DNA of 46,803 nucleotides, taken from positions 1-46,803 of the forward strand of contig CALGMJ010000111.1 in assembly GCA_937958875.1 (NCBI GenBank), written 5' to 3'. The notes beneath the pieces are model-generated. The model was not told the DNA's origin and made no database searches. It saw only the letters and a list, made by a program, of their open reading frames with translations. Origin of the DNA: an uncultured Verrucomicrobiales bacterium. GTDB lineage: Bacteria; Verrucomicrobiota; Verrucomicrobiia; Verrucomicrobiales; Akkermansiaceae. Below are positions 34,553 to 43,421 of this stretch, piece by piece (position 1 is the first letter of the stretch; every line of letters starts with the position of its first letter). Made by a program: the position numbers and the translations under genes.

Positions 34553-35464
34553 TTAGTATCCGATCACGGCAGCGGGACACATCGTAGCCGCTTCCTTACA
34601 GATTGGCGCACAAAATTTCCCAAAGCTCTCTTCGCAATTCTCGCAGCAGAGAAACTGGGCATTGCACGGCTGCCAGCCACAGTTTCGATAACGGATCGAA
34701 GGCGTGCCACAGTGCACACAAGAGGAGACCACTTTCGCCCCTTCAGTGCGATTCACCGGCACACTTAGGCGTTCATCAAAGACGTAGCACTCGCCTTCAA
34801 ACCCCTCTCCTTTCGCTTCCTCACTCTTCCCGTAAGTCACAATGCCACCATCGAGCTGGTAGACATCGGTAAAACCTTCCTTTAGGAGAAATCCGCTAAA
34901 TTTTTCACAGCGAATCCCCCCCGTGCAATAGGTCAGAATCTTCTTCCCTTCCAATTCCTCACGATGATCTCGCACCCACTTGGGCAGATCACGAAAACTC
35001 GGCACATCTGGCAGGAGCGCATTTTCAAAGCGTCCAATCTCCCATTCGTAGTCATTTCGCGCATCGATCATAACTACATTTTCCTCCTTCATCGCCTCCT
35101 TCCACTCCTCCGGCTTAAGATGCGTCGCCGTTAGATCTTCAGGAGAAAAATCCTCCTCACCCAGCTCCAGGGTCACGACCTCAGAACGAACCTTGATCGA
35201 AAGCCGCGGAAAGACATGCTCTTCAGAAGGATCAATCTTCCAGGCAATCCCCGCTGTTACTGGATCTTCATCCAATGCAGCACGATAAGCAGCACAGCTC
35301 TCTGCCGTTCCAGAAACCGTCCCATTGATGCCCTCCTGCGCTATCAAAATACGGCCCAGAAGATTCAGCCGCTTACATAAATCCCGATGTTCGGCGGCAT
35401 AGGCTTCTGGGTCTGCAATGCGAGAATACTTGTAGTAAAGGAGAACCTCGTAGGGAGCCGTCAT
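34553..35464 (-). CDS. trhO: tRNA uridine(34) hydroxylase, rhodanese-type (TrhO/YceA)
   Basis: A 303-residue enzyme that hydroxylates uridine 34 of tRNA on the way to 5-carboxymethoxyuridine-type bases. The N-terminal domain (LLYYKYSRIADPEAYAAEH, LIAQEGINGTVSG) is followed by a rhodanese domain with the active loop YCTGGIRCEKFSGFL. A Cys-rich C-terminal part (VVSSCVHCGTPSIRYRNCG, LCCENCEESF) probably binds zinc. An ATG at 35521 is in frame but adds 19 unrelated residues; the ATG at 35464 (MTAPYEVLLYYKYS) is preferred. The stop converges with the preceding TPR gene over a weak 6-bp hairpin at 34538-34557. Confidence 0.92.
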   Translation of the reverse strand: MTAPYEVLLYYKYSRIADPEAYAAEHRDLCKRLNLLGRILIAQEGINGTVSGTAESCAAYRAALDEDPVTAGIAWKIDPSEEHVFPRLSIKVRSEVVTLELGEEDFSPEDLTATHLKPEEWKEAMKEENVVMIDARNDYEWEIGRFENALLPDVPSFRDLPKWVRDHREELEGKKILTYCTGGIRCEKFSGFLLKEGFTDVYQLDGGIVTYGKSEEAKGEGFEGECYVFDERLSVPVNRTEGAKVVSSCVHCGTPSIRYRNCGWQPCNAQFLCCENCEESFGKFCAPICKEAATMCPAAVIGY

Positions 35465-35521
35465 GACGCCGAATGACTTGGCAAGACTTGAGCAGAAAAT
35501 CAATCGCTCATTCACAGGCAT

Positions 35522-35716
35522 ATTTGTAAATTCACACCCAAAAATCTCAAAAATCCCAAAAAATGATAAAATTTAGATATATATGAACCATTTTTGAATA
35601 AATGGTTTAGCAATTTCGCCAAAAAAGAATTATCCCCTAAGAAAACCTAACACTCAGACATTTATAAGGCATACTCATTCACCCAAGTCATTAAAACCTC
35701 CTAAAAAGCATATCTT
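35522..35716. other. AT-rich intergenic region
   Basis: The gap upstream of the PEP-CTERM gene is markedly A/T rich, with repeated CAAAAAT-like runs and a hairpin AACCATTT/AAATGGTT near 35586-35610. It carries no ORF. It probably holds the promoters of trhO and of the PEP-CTERM gene, but none can be pinned down. Confidence 0.4.
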
Positions 35717-35739
35717 ATGAAACAAAGCCCCCCCTCAGC

Positions 35740-36714
35740 ATGCTCATCTCGGCGTTGATTCTTTCCACTAATTCCTATGCTGCCCTCTCCTTTACTGGCG
35801 GATCAGATACGAGCTGGTCTGGCAGTGGTAATGTCCTCAATGCCAATCCCTCACCAGGCACCTTCACCGGAACCGGGATCAATGTCCCCTTCGTCGAAGA
35901 TACCGCGGGCGGAACACTCTCGATCAGTAACTTCGCCAACTCCGCGCTCAATCCGACCACTCGAGTTTCGAACACCCTTTCAGCCGGAGTGGAGTTTACC
36001 TTCACTGGAGGAACTGCAGATATCAGTCTAGGAAACACCACCGACAGTGACGGCGGACAAGGTGCTAGTTTTTTCAATAGTGCCAGCATCACCGGACTCG
36101 CTGGAGTTTCCTCGATCAAGATGACCGTGACGTATAATGAATTCCTCGCTGGCCGATCACGCGTCCTGGGAAATTCAAATGACCTTCGCGGATTTGCCAC
36201 TCTCGGTGCTGTCGGGGTCGCTGCAGCAGGCACGGGGCTCGATATTAACGACTTCAACACTCTCGCTGTTTTTGGACAATCTTTCGGACTCAATGCCCTG
36301 GGAAATTTCGTTCCTGGGATTCCTAGCGGAGTCCCCTTCACTTCCGCAGGAGGAGGATTTAGCGATCCACCTGTTGTCAATGGCTCCGATGTTACTTTCA
36401 GTGCGGATCGTTTCACGGGCTTAGTTTCCCCCGGTGGAGGTGGGCTCGATGGTGACTTCCTCTTTCTAAGGGCCTTCGATGCTGATGGCTCAGGAGATCT
36501 TACCCCACAGGATGCTGACGATTTTTATGCCAAGGAGCTGACTTTCACCATCACTCCAGATTCTGGAACTTTCGAAGACGATACCATTTTCACCTTCTCA
36601 TTCGACGGTCAGCAGCACGCGAATCTCGCCCTAGTGCCAGAACCAAGCTCTGTCATGAGCCTTTCACTCGCCGCACTTGCCTTCGCCATGAGACGCAAGC
36701 GCTCCGAGAGCTAG
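35740..36714 (+). CDS. Exported PEP-CTERM sorting-signal protein
   Basis: A 324-residue secreted protein with a C-terminal sorting signal: VPEPSS near residue 299, a hydrophobic helix (VMSLSLAALAFA) and a basic tail (MRRKRSES), the substrate signature for exosortase. The body is Gly/Ser/Thr-rich beta sequence. A local DADGSGDLTPQDADDF could bind calcium. The annotated ATG gives MLISALILSTNSYA, a signal peptide without basic residues. An ATG at 35717 (MKQSP...) would supply the Lys but is one nucleotide out of frame across a C7 run. No exosortase gene is in the window. The gene ends 2 bp from the convergent uvrC. Confidence 0.82.
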   Translation: MLISALILSTNSYAALSFTGGSDTSWSGSGNVLNANPSPGTFTGTGINVPFVEDTAGGTLSISNFANSALNPTTRVSNTLSAGVEFTFTGGTADISLGNTTDSDGGQGASFFNSASITGLAGVSSIKMTVTYNEFLAGRSRVLGNSNDLRGFATLGAVGVAAAGTGLDINDFNTLAVFGQSFGLNALGNFVPGIPSGVPFTSAGGGFSDPPVVNGSDVTFSADRFTGLVSPGGGGLDGDFLFLRAFDADGSGDLTPQDADDFYAKELTFTITPDSGTFEDDTIFTFSFDGQQHANLALVPEPSSVMSLSLAALAFAMRRKRSES

Positions 36715-36716
36715 GA

Positions 36717-38270
36717 TCAGCGCAGCCAATCGAGAATTTTTTCAGCAGAAGCAATTGAGATCCCCGGAAGTTCAGCAATGGCTTCCGGGGTTTCTTTCTG
36801 AATCCGCTTCACTGAGCCAAATTTTTTCAGCAGAAGTTTCTTCTTCGCTTCTGAAACTCCGGGGCAGTCGTCCAGAAGACTTTCCTTCATACGCTTCCTC
36901 AGCAGAAGCTCATTGTAACCATTTGCAAAGCGGTGCGCTTCATCTCGAATTCGCTGCATCAACTTGAGAGCCCCTAATTCATGGGGAATCTCGATCGACT
37001 CACTTTCTCCAGGGGTGAAAATTTCCTCTTTCTGTTTCGCCAGTCCCACGATGGGTAAATCATGGAGCCCGAGCCGCTGGAGCTCCGCATAGGCTGCACT
37101 GAGCTGGCCTTTTCCACCATCAACGATGACAAGATCCGGTAGCGTGATGGGACTCTTTCCCTCCAGCGCCAGCCTACGAAGAACTTCGACCGCCCCTTCT
37201 TGGGTCTCTGCGGCCACATCTGGATTCGCTTCCATATTCTCTTTCAAAATCCGCCCATAACGACGGCGCACCACCTCTGCCATACTGGCAAAATCATCCT
37301 GTCCTTCTACTGTTTTGATGCGATAGCGTCGGTAGTTTTGGTTATCAGGAGCACCATCGGTAAAGCGCACCATGGACGCAACAATGTGAGTCGAAGAAAT
37401 GTTCGAAATGTCGAAGCATTCCATGATTTTTGGCCCTGTCGGAAGCCCGAGCCATTCGCCCAACTCCGCGAGATCCTCGGTCGGCTTCACCGTGGTCGGA
37501 ACTCCCCTTCCACGCGTGAACTGCCGGGTAGGACTGAGCGCCCGCTCCATATTCTGGATGACATCACGCAGACGGGCCGCCTTTTCAAAGTTCAAATCCG
37601 CCGCTGCCTTTTCCATCTCTTCCTTCAGCCCCTTAAGATGCTCACGGCGACCTTTTCCTCCAAGAAGTTCACAGGCTTGCTTGAGTTTCTCGAGATAATC
37701 TTCTCTGGAAATTTTCCCCACACAGGGCGCACTACAATTCCGAATAACATCAGCATTGCAGTGCTTGTAGTCCTGCTCACCAGGCGTTCTCGGGCGACAA
37801 TTCCGCAGCCCAAACTCCCGGTTCAGCCAAGTCACCGTTGCTCGCAGTGCTCCAGAGTGAGCAAAAGGACCAAAATATTTCGCCCCATCCGACTTCTTAA
37901 GCCGCACCGTGGAAAATTTTGGCCATGGGTCTTCGAAATTTACCTTCACCAGGAGGAATCGCTTATCATCACGCAGCGCCACATTATACCGCGGCCGGTA
38001 TTGCTTGATTAGCTTTCCCTCTAAAAGCAGTGCCTCTTGCTCATTTCTCACCTCATGAACCTCAAAATCATAAATAGCATCAATGAGCGCCCTCGTCTTC
38101 CGGTCGGCCTTCGTTTTCCGTGACGGCATGAAGTAGGAACTCAGCCGCTTTTTGAGATCCTTCGCCTTTCCCACATAGATAATGGAGCCTAGCCGATCCT
38201 TATGCAGATAAACCCCAGGACGATGAGAGACTTCCTGAAGGCGTGATCGAAGGTAAGCTTGCTGAGACAT
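36717..38270 (-). CDS. uvrC: Excinuclease ABC subunit C
   Basis: The 517-residue nuclease makes both incisions in nucleotide excision repair with UvrA and UvrB. The N-terminal GIY-YIG domain (RPGVYLHKDRLGSIIYVGKA) cuts 3' of the lesion. A UVR motif (MEKAAADLNFEKAARLRDVI) binds UvrB. The RNase H-like domain for the 5' cut has MECFDISNISSTHIVASMV and DLVIVDGGKGQL. Two helix-hairpin-helix motifs close the protein (LLDDCPGVSEAKKKLLLKKF, AELPGISIASAEKIL). It is shorter than the roughly 600-residue E. coli enzyme but lacks no recognisable domain. Confidence 0.95.
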   Translation of the reverse strand: MSQQAYLRSRLQEVSHRPGVYLHKDRLGSIIYVGKAKDLKKRLSSYFMPSRKTKADRKTRALIDAIYDFEVHEVRNEQEALLLEGKLIKQYRPRYNVALRDDKRFLLVKVNFEDPWPKFSTVRLKKSDGAKYFGPFAHSGALRATVTWLNREFGLRNCRPRTPGEQDYKHCNADVIRNCSAPCVGKISREDYLEKLKQACELLGGKGRREHLKGLKEEMEKAAADLNFEKAARLRDVIQNMERALSPTRQFTRGRGVPTTVKPTEDLAELGEWLGLPTGPKIMECFDISNISSTHIVASMVRFTDGAPDNQNYRRYRIKTVEGQDDFASMAEVVRRRYGRILKENMEANPDVAAETQEGAVEVLRRLALEGKSPITLPDLVIVDGGKGQLSAAYAELQRLGLHDLPIVGLAKQKEEIFTPGESESIEIPHELGALKLMQRIRDEAHRFANGYNELLLRKRMKESLLDDCPGVSEAKKKLLLKKFGSVKRIQKETPEAIAELPGISIASAEKILDWLR

Positions 38271-38384
38271 GCGCGCCGCACCCTAGCACTCGTTCTGGAA
38301 GAATCCAGTCCCTGCCTCCGTAACCCTCACCGAACGGCCACTCTTGCGCTCTCGCGCCGATCTGTTAAATTTCTAGCAATTCAC

Positions 38385-39128
38385 ATGATTCCTATTCTTC
38401 TCCAAGCAGAACCAGACCTGAATCTGATCACCCTGCTCTCCAAAGGCGGATACACCATGATCGCTCTCGGAGTGCTCTCTGTCTTTACCGTGGTTCTCGT
38501 GTTGCTCTACCTGCTCACCATCCGGCGGGGGAAAATGGTGACCAATAAGTTCATGAACGCCTCTGAGGCGATGATCAAAAAACGAGATTACCTCGGGCTC
38601 GTTGCCTTCTGTCATCGTCGCAATGAAGCCATTGCTCGTGTCACCCAAAAAACGCTCGATTTCCTCACCACCAATCCAAATGCCTCTGCCACCGACCTCC
38701 GCGAAGTCGCTGAAGCGGAAGGCGCCCGCCAAGGCGGAGTGCTTACTCAGCGAATCAGCTACCTAGCTGACATCGGTGGGATCGCGCCCATGGTCGGACT
38801 GCTGGGAACGGTGATAGGTCTTATTAAGTCATTCATGGAACTTGGGGCTAAGCAGTTAGAAAGCATGAATCAAAACCAGCTGGCGGACGGAATTTGGGAA
38901 GCCCTCATCACCACTGCAGTTGGAATGGTCATTTCCATCATCGCGATGATTTTCTACTCCCTCTTTCGTGGACGAGTTCAGCGCCACATCGCGGAACTAG
39001 AGGCCGCAGGAACTCATATTCTAGCAATGCTAAGCGGGCAATTAGAGCCAGCTAACCACAATCAAAACAATGATTTAAGCCGGGAAGATTATCTTGCCAC
39101 TTTGCCACCAACAGCCATGCGCGGCTAA
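38385..39128 (+). CDS. exbB: MotA/TolQ/ExbB proton channel protein
   Basis: A 247-residue inner-membrane protein with an N-terminal helix (GYTMIALGVLSVFTVVLVLL), a cytoplasmic domain and two helices near the C-terminus. The family core is GGIAPMVGLLGTVIGLIKSF and EALITTAVGMVISIIAMIF. With ExbD it uses the proton gradient to power outer-membrane transport or a Tol-like system. An in-frame start at 38259 overlaps the divergent uvrC gene, so the ATG at 38385 is used. The exbD gene follows after 30 bp. No TonB is encoded nearby. Confidence 0.92.
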   Translation: MIPILLQAEPDLNLITLLSKGGYTMIALGVLSVFTVVLVLLYLLTIRRGKMVTNKFMNASEAMIKKRDYLGLVAFCHRRNEAIARVTQKTLDFLTTNPNASATDLREVAEAEGARQGGVLTQRISYLADIGGIAPMVGLLGTVIGLIKSFMELGAKQLESMNQNQLADGIWEALITTAVGMVISIIAMIFYSLFRGRVQRHIAELEAAGTHILAMLSGQLEPANHNQNNDLSREDYLATLPPTAMRG

Positions 39129-39158
39129 ACGCGAGTATACACCTTTGCTGTCTGGCTT

Positions 39159-39599
39159 ATGAAAATCAGAAATGCCGCCCCACCACCAGCGAGTTTTCAG
39201 CTGGCACCAATGATCGATGTTGTCTTTCTCCTTCTAGTCTTTTTCATCGTAACTTACAAAATCACGGAGCAAGAAAAGGACAAGAGGATCTCTGTCCCGA
39301 CCTCTTCTGAAGGAGTCCAAAGCAACCGCATTGCAAATGAAATCGTTATCAACATTACTAAAGATGGCGAAATTTCAATCAGCGGAGAGAGCTATACTAA
39401 AGAAAGCCTCCGCAAAAAACTATCTATCATAGTAGAGGCTTCCCGCCTTTCAGGAGAAAAAGCAGATGGCCAGCCAGTACGCCTTCGCACTGATGCTGAG
39501 ACCTCCTCCCAACAGCTTTTCAGCGTCATGGATGAAGTTTTCAAAGCGGGAATAAGCGACATCCGCTTCGCCAGCCGTCAGGCTGCTCCTTCTCCCTGA
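39159..39599 (+). CDS. exbD: ExbD/TolR biopolymer transport protein
   Basis: A 146-residue protein with a short cytoplasmic N-terminus, one membrane helix (APMIDVVFLLLVFFIVTY) that carries the conserved proton-path Asp, and a periplasmic domain with INITKDGEISISGESYTKES. It pairs with the preceding ExbB. The stop overlaps the convergent MFS gene by 22 bp. Confidence 0.93.
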   Translation: MKIRNAAPPPASFQLAPMIDVVFLLLVFFIVTYKITEQEKDKRISVPTSSEGVQSNRIANEIVINITKDGEISISGESYTKESLRKKLSIIVEASRLSGEKADGQPVRLRTDAETSSQQLFSVMDEVFKAGISDIRFASRQAAPSP

Positions 39600-40795
39600 C
39601 TACCATTCACTGCAGCTCCTCGATACAGACAGGTAAACAGCAGAAAACTTACTGTGGAGATCACAGTAAGTACGAGCCAGTACGCAGGCCACCCTCCACC
39701 TCCTTCGTTCGCGACAAAAATAGCGTAGAGCCATTTCACCACGAAGACGCCTAAGATACTGGCAAACCCGCTCGTAATTAATCCTAACAAGGCCTGTGCT
39801 TGCCCTCGAAGCCCAGCCTCCACTCGTCGATTAATAAAAATTCGGCCAGCCTCATAAAAGAGAGTCCAGCAAACCCCGTGCAACATGATGCCAAACCAAA
39901 GCCAGAAAACCTCATGCGTGGCACAAAAAGCATATCGAAAAATCCCGCAAGCCATCGCGATGAGAAAGATGGTTTTGATCCGAAAGCGCGTCATGATGAT
40001 GCCTAGAAAAATCATCGCCAGCGCTTCTAAGAGCTGTGCACTCGCCATCATGGCACTGATCTTTGTCACCCCAAGCTCCTTCAGCTGCACAGGGGTATGA
40101 AGGTAAAAAGCCGCCAGAGGAATGCTAAAGAGAAAGGCGGCGCTAAAGTAAACGAGCTGATCTCGATCTTTCAGAAGCCGCAGTGCGCCAAAGCCGAGCG
40201 CCTCGGGAAGAGATTTAGCCGGCTTTCCGCCCGGTGGCGTCGGCGGCAGGAGTAGACAGAGTCCACCTGCAACGAGACGAATCCCCGCTGCGATCTGCCC
40301 CGTGAGAGGAGAAGTATCGAGCGCCCACAGACTCACCAAGACTCCAGCCACCATCCAGCCAACCGTCCCCCAGAGTCGAAAGAGACCAAACTGACGTCCT
40401 CTGTCCGGTAAGTTATTGAGCGTAATCATGGTCAGCAGAGACCAGGACGGAGCTGAGATCAGCGCATTGATAGCAAACAAGGTAAGAAACCACCCTCCAC
40501 CCCACCCTTTTTCAAGCCCGAGAAAGGCCAAATAAAGAAAGACGGCCCCGATCACTAAGATCGCTCCCAGAACCTTTTCAGCATGAAAGCGCTGGTCCAC
40601 CTGGGCCGCAAAGATGAGGGGCGAGATCATCGTCGCCAAACCGGGAATCATAAAGGCTATTGCCACCAGAGCTTCCAGCCCACAGGCATGCATGACATTG
40701 CTCAGTGCGGGCAACCAGAACCCAGGCGCACTAGCCAATAAAAAGAAAACTACCGAGAGCCAGTAGCGGTGACCTACGATGCGAATCGTACTCAC
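39578..40795 (-). CDS. MFS transporter, LacY/nucleoside-proton-symporter-like
   Basis: A 405-residue permease with about twelve hydrophobic helices. The N-terminal half contains FWLPALSNVMHACGLEALVA and the loop DRGRQFGLFRLWGTVGWMVA, which is typical of the NupG/LacY-like MFS group; the C-terminal half has RRVEAGLRGQAQALLGLITS. The substrate is unknown. The start overlaps the stop of the upstream TPR gene by 4 bp, which suggests translational coupling, so the transporter and the TPR protein may work together. Confidence 0.85.
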   Translation of the reverse strand: MSTIRIVGHRYWLSVVFFLLASAPGFWLPALSNVMHACGLEALVAIAFMIPGLATMISPLIFAAQVDQRFHAEKVLGAILVIGAVFLYLAFLGLEKGWGGGWFLTLFAINALISAPSWSLLTMITLNNLPDRGRQFGLFRLWGTVGWMVAGVLVSLWALDTSPLTGQIAAGIRLVAGGLCLLLPPTPPGGKPAKSLPEALGFGALRLLKDRDQLVYFSAAFLFSIPLAAFYLHTPVQLKELGVTKISAMMASAQLLEALAMIFLGIIMTRFRIKTIFLIAMACGIFRYAFCATHEVFWLWFGIMLHGVCWTLFYEAGRIFINRRVEAGLRGQAQALLGLITSGFASILGVFVVKWLYAIFVANEGGGGWPAYWLVLTVISTVSFLLFTCLYRGAAVNGSQGEGAA

Positions 40796-42468
40796 TTCCG
40801 CACCAGCTCGATCGTCCGCTTGACGTGTGCTGCCTCAGCTTTTTTCCCTAAGCGCTCAAGCACTTCCTGATAGGCTGTAAGAGTGCCGAGATGACCAGGA
40901 CGACGTTTGAATCCCTGAATCAAAATTTCCTCCGCTTCCTTCTTCTTCCCTCCGTATATGTAAAACCACCCCAGTCGCATTTCCATAGGGTAACTTAATG
41001 AGGGAGGTAAAAGACTCGCGGAAAAACTCTGCTGTTCAATCGCTGATTGATACCAGTTCACCGCCGCTAGTTTCATCGCGCCTGACGCTTTCTCAGCAAT
41101 CATTCCTTGAAGCTCAGAGACGAGCACACTCAGAGTAGACATCGCCCGAAACCACTCGGAATACGAACTGGTCTCACGCGCTAGATTTCGCTCACGCGCC
41201 ATCACCTCGGCACGCTTCATAAGCTGGCCTAGAAGATTTTTTGCGCCTTTGAGATCGTTTGCCACCAGAGCTTTTCTCGCTCCTAGATAAAGCACGAGCC
41301 CGTCTCGATAATTATTCACTAAGGACTCACTTTCGTACCACTGTTGTTTTGAAAGAAGACTGAGCGATTTGATTCCAGCATCGAAAGAACTCGTCGTAGA
41401 ACGACTCGCGTAAAGACGTGCGCCGAGAGTTCGCCCTTCCCACAGTAAGAGTGAATTCCCCTTCGAAAATACCCGCTCTTTTTGGATTTCAATTTGAGCC
41501 AGCTCATTCGCAATTGTCACCGCCTTTTCAAACTCTCCCTTCACCGCAAAAAGGTGACCGAGATAAATCTGAGCACGCACCCAGCCGCCGCAATCCGCCA
41601 GCTCGACTCCTTGCTCCTTCATGTAACTCGCGTAAAGGTCACGCGCTTTTTCAGCATAAGAGATCGCCAACTTAGCATTCCCACAACGTGACTCGAGATG
41701 AGCTGCAAGAAGCTGGAAAGGAGGAAATTCAGGAGCATTTTTTGCGAGCTTCCGCGCTGCCGGAAGCGCCTCTGTTTTGAGCCTTACCGTTTCCATGGGA
41801 GCCTCGGAAATCCCAGTCACCCAGAAGGAAAGCAGCGCTGGATGATCACCATGCTTTCTCATCAGTTCATTCATCGCGGCATTAACCTGCTCCTGACGGG
41901 CTCGTGGTTTCCCATTGGCATCGTAACCATCGCGCATCAGGAAATGCCCTAAGAGCTGAGATTGAAGATCATTGGGAAACTCCTTTGCAATACTGTGGTA
42001 AATTTGCCCTGCCTGCGTCGCATTTTCCAACATCAGAGCCACCGCTGCCAAGGCATAGCCTCGCTCGAGCGGTACCCCAATCTCTGGTTTCACCTCTAAG
42101 AGAGCCCCCAATCGATTTAGTGCCGCAGTTCGCTCTTTAAAAAATTCAGTCTGATTCCCCGCCAACGACATCACGATTCCCCAGTAAGCCATGAGGCAAT
42201 CAGGGTCCGCCTGAGCGGCTGCACAAAAATGACGATACGCCTCAAAGTCCCAGGGAGCATTAAAGAGCGCCATCCCTTGCTTAACATGCTTGGCTGCCTT
42301 CTCATTCCCTGTCGAAATAGCGAACATCTTGGGCTCCTCGAGATAAAAGGCAGGAGGTCCCAACTTTGCGACCACAGGATGAATCACCTGATCCACCTGA
42401 AACTCCGCCGCTTTCAGCCAAGCCGTGAGCATCATCAAAATGAACGCTAGCCGTTTCCCAAATCTCAT
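40792..42468 (-). CDS. Exported TPR repeat protein, 558 residues
   Basis: A protein with a signal peptide (MRFGKRLAFILMMLTAWLKA) and tetratricopeptide-like helices over its length, for example AKHVKQGMALFNAPWDFEAY, AQIYLGHLFAVKGEFEKAVT and GWFYIYGGKKKEAEEILIQG. The first repeat block (FNAPWDFEAYRHFCAAAQAD followed by MAYWGIVMSLAG) is typical of a widespread secreted TPR family of unknown role. The ATG at 42468 has GAGGAG at a spacing of 9 nt; an upstream in-frame start at 42498 would lose the signal peptide N-terminus. It is the first gene of an operon with the MFS transporter. Confidence 0.85.
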   Translation of the reverse strand: MRFGKRLAFILMMLTAWLKAAEFQVDQVIHPVVAKLGPPAFYLEEPKMFAISTGNEKAAKHVKQGMALFNAPWDFEAYRHFCAAAQADPDCLMAYWGIVMSLAGNQTEFFKERTAALNRLGALLEVKPEIGVPLERGYALAAVALMLENATQAGQIYHSIAKEFPNDLQSQLLGHFLMRDGYDANGKPRARQEQVNAAMNELMRKHGDHPALLSFWVTGISEAPMETVRLKTEALPAARKLAKNAPEFPPFQLLAAHLESRCGNAKLAISYAEKARDLYASYMKEQGVELADCGGWVRAQIYLGHLFAVKGEFEKAVTIANELAQIEIQKERVFSKGNSLLLWEGRTLGARLYASRSTTSSFDAGIKSLSLLSKQQWYESESLVNNYRDGLVLYLGARKALVANDLKGAKNLLGQLMKRAEVMARERNLARETSSYSEWFRAMSTLSVLVSELQGMIAEKASGAMKLAAVNWYQSAIEQQSFSASLLPPSLSYPMEMRLGWFYIYGGKKKEAEEILIQGFKRRPGHLGTLTAYQEVLERLGKKAEAAHVKRTIELVRK

Positions 42469-42477
42469 GTGGGATTT

Positions 42478-42483
42478 CTCCTC
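42478..42483 (-). promoter_or_regulatory. Shine-Dalgarno sequence of the TPR gene
   Basis: Read on the minus strand this is GAGGAG, 9 nt before the ATG at 42468. It decides between this start and an upstream in-frame ATG at 42498. Confidence 0.75.
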
Positions 42484-42527
42484 GAAAACCCTCGCCAACG
42501 CAATGCCTTTCCCTGCACTCTTCCTCC

Positions 42528-43337
42528 ATGACGACTGGAATCATTGGCTGCGGTAAAATGGCTCAGGCTCTCGCCATGGGTGCATACCGATCCGGAGCCT
42601 TCGCAGACACGCAGTTGATCCTCTTTGATCCAGTGGCTAAAGCCATGGAAACTCTCGCCCAGGATGTCGCTGGCCGCACCGCACCGGATTTAAAATCCAT
42701 CATCGCCCAGAGTGATACCATTCTCCTCTGTGTCAAACCGGATACCGTCGGCGAAATTATGTCCGCAGTGAGTGAAAGCTCTCACACCCCAGAGGACCTG
42801 CTCATCATCTCCATCGCGGCAGGGGTCACCCTTACCAGTATGAAAGAAGGTGCGGGAGCATCCGCCCGCTTCGCCCGCGTGATGCCGAACACCCCAGCCC
42901 TTGTTGGCGAAGGAGCTGCAGCCTACTCACTAGGGCCAAAAGCCACCCTTGCCGATGGTGAACTTGTCGAAAGACTACTTGGCGCAGTTGGCTCCGTGGT
43001 CCACGTGAAGGAAAACCTCATGAATGCCGTCACGGGGCTTTCCGGGAGCGGCCCAGCCTACGTTTACACCTTTATCGAAGCCCTCGCCGATGGCGGCCTA
43101 CTCAAAGGACTTCCACGTGAGCAAGCTCTCGAACTCGCCACCCAGACCGTGCTAGGAGCCGCCACCATGGTGAAGGAATCCGGTCTCCATCCTGCCGTCC
43201 TTCGGGACCGAGTCACCTCTCCAGGTGGGACCACCATTGCCGGGCTCGCCGCACTCGAAGAGGGAGCCCTCCGCTCCACCCTTATCAAGGCTGTCAGCCA
43301 GGCAACCGACCGCGGCGAAGAACTCGGTGCATCCTAA
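42528..43337 (+). CDS. proC: Pyrroline-5-carboxylate reductase
   Basis: A 269-residue enzyme for the last step of proline synthesis, reducing pyrroline-5-carboxylate with NAD(P)H. It has the Rossmann entry TGIIGCGKMAQALAMG, ILLCVKPDTVGEIM, the motif FARVMPNTPALVGEGAAAYS, LSGSGPAYVYTFIEALADGG and the C-terminal substrate signature RDRVTSPGGTTIAGLAALEE. It is complete and divergent from the TPR operon, with 59 bp between the starts. Confidence 0.96.
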   Translation: MTTGIIGCGKMAQALAMGAYRSGAFADTQLILFDPVAKAMETLAQDVAGRTAPDLKSIIAQSDTILLCVKPDTVGEIMSAVSESSHTPEDLLIISIAAGVTLTSMKEGAGASARFARVMPNTPALVGEGAAAYSLGPKATLADGELVERLLGAVGSVVHVKENLMNAVTGLSGSGPAYVYTFIEALADGGLLKGLPREQALELATQTVLGAATMVKESGLHPAVLRDRVTSPGGTTIAGLAALEEGALRSTLIKAVSQATDRGEELGAS

Positions 43338-43421
43338 GCTTCTGCCTTATAAATTCAGAAATCTAAGAATTTTGCTTTTTCTAAATAATCACCCTGCCAC
43401 CTTTCTTACCGCTATCTAGCC

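Noticed and set aside
37200-38012. 270-codon plus-strand frame opposite uvrC
   Set aside because: uvrC motifs are unambiguous on the other strand; this frame is a shadow.
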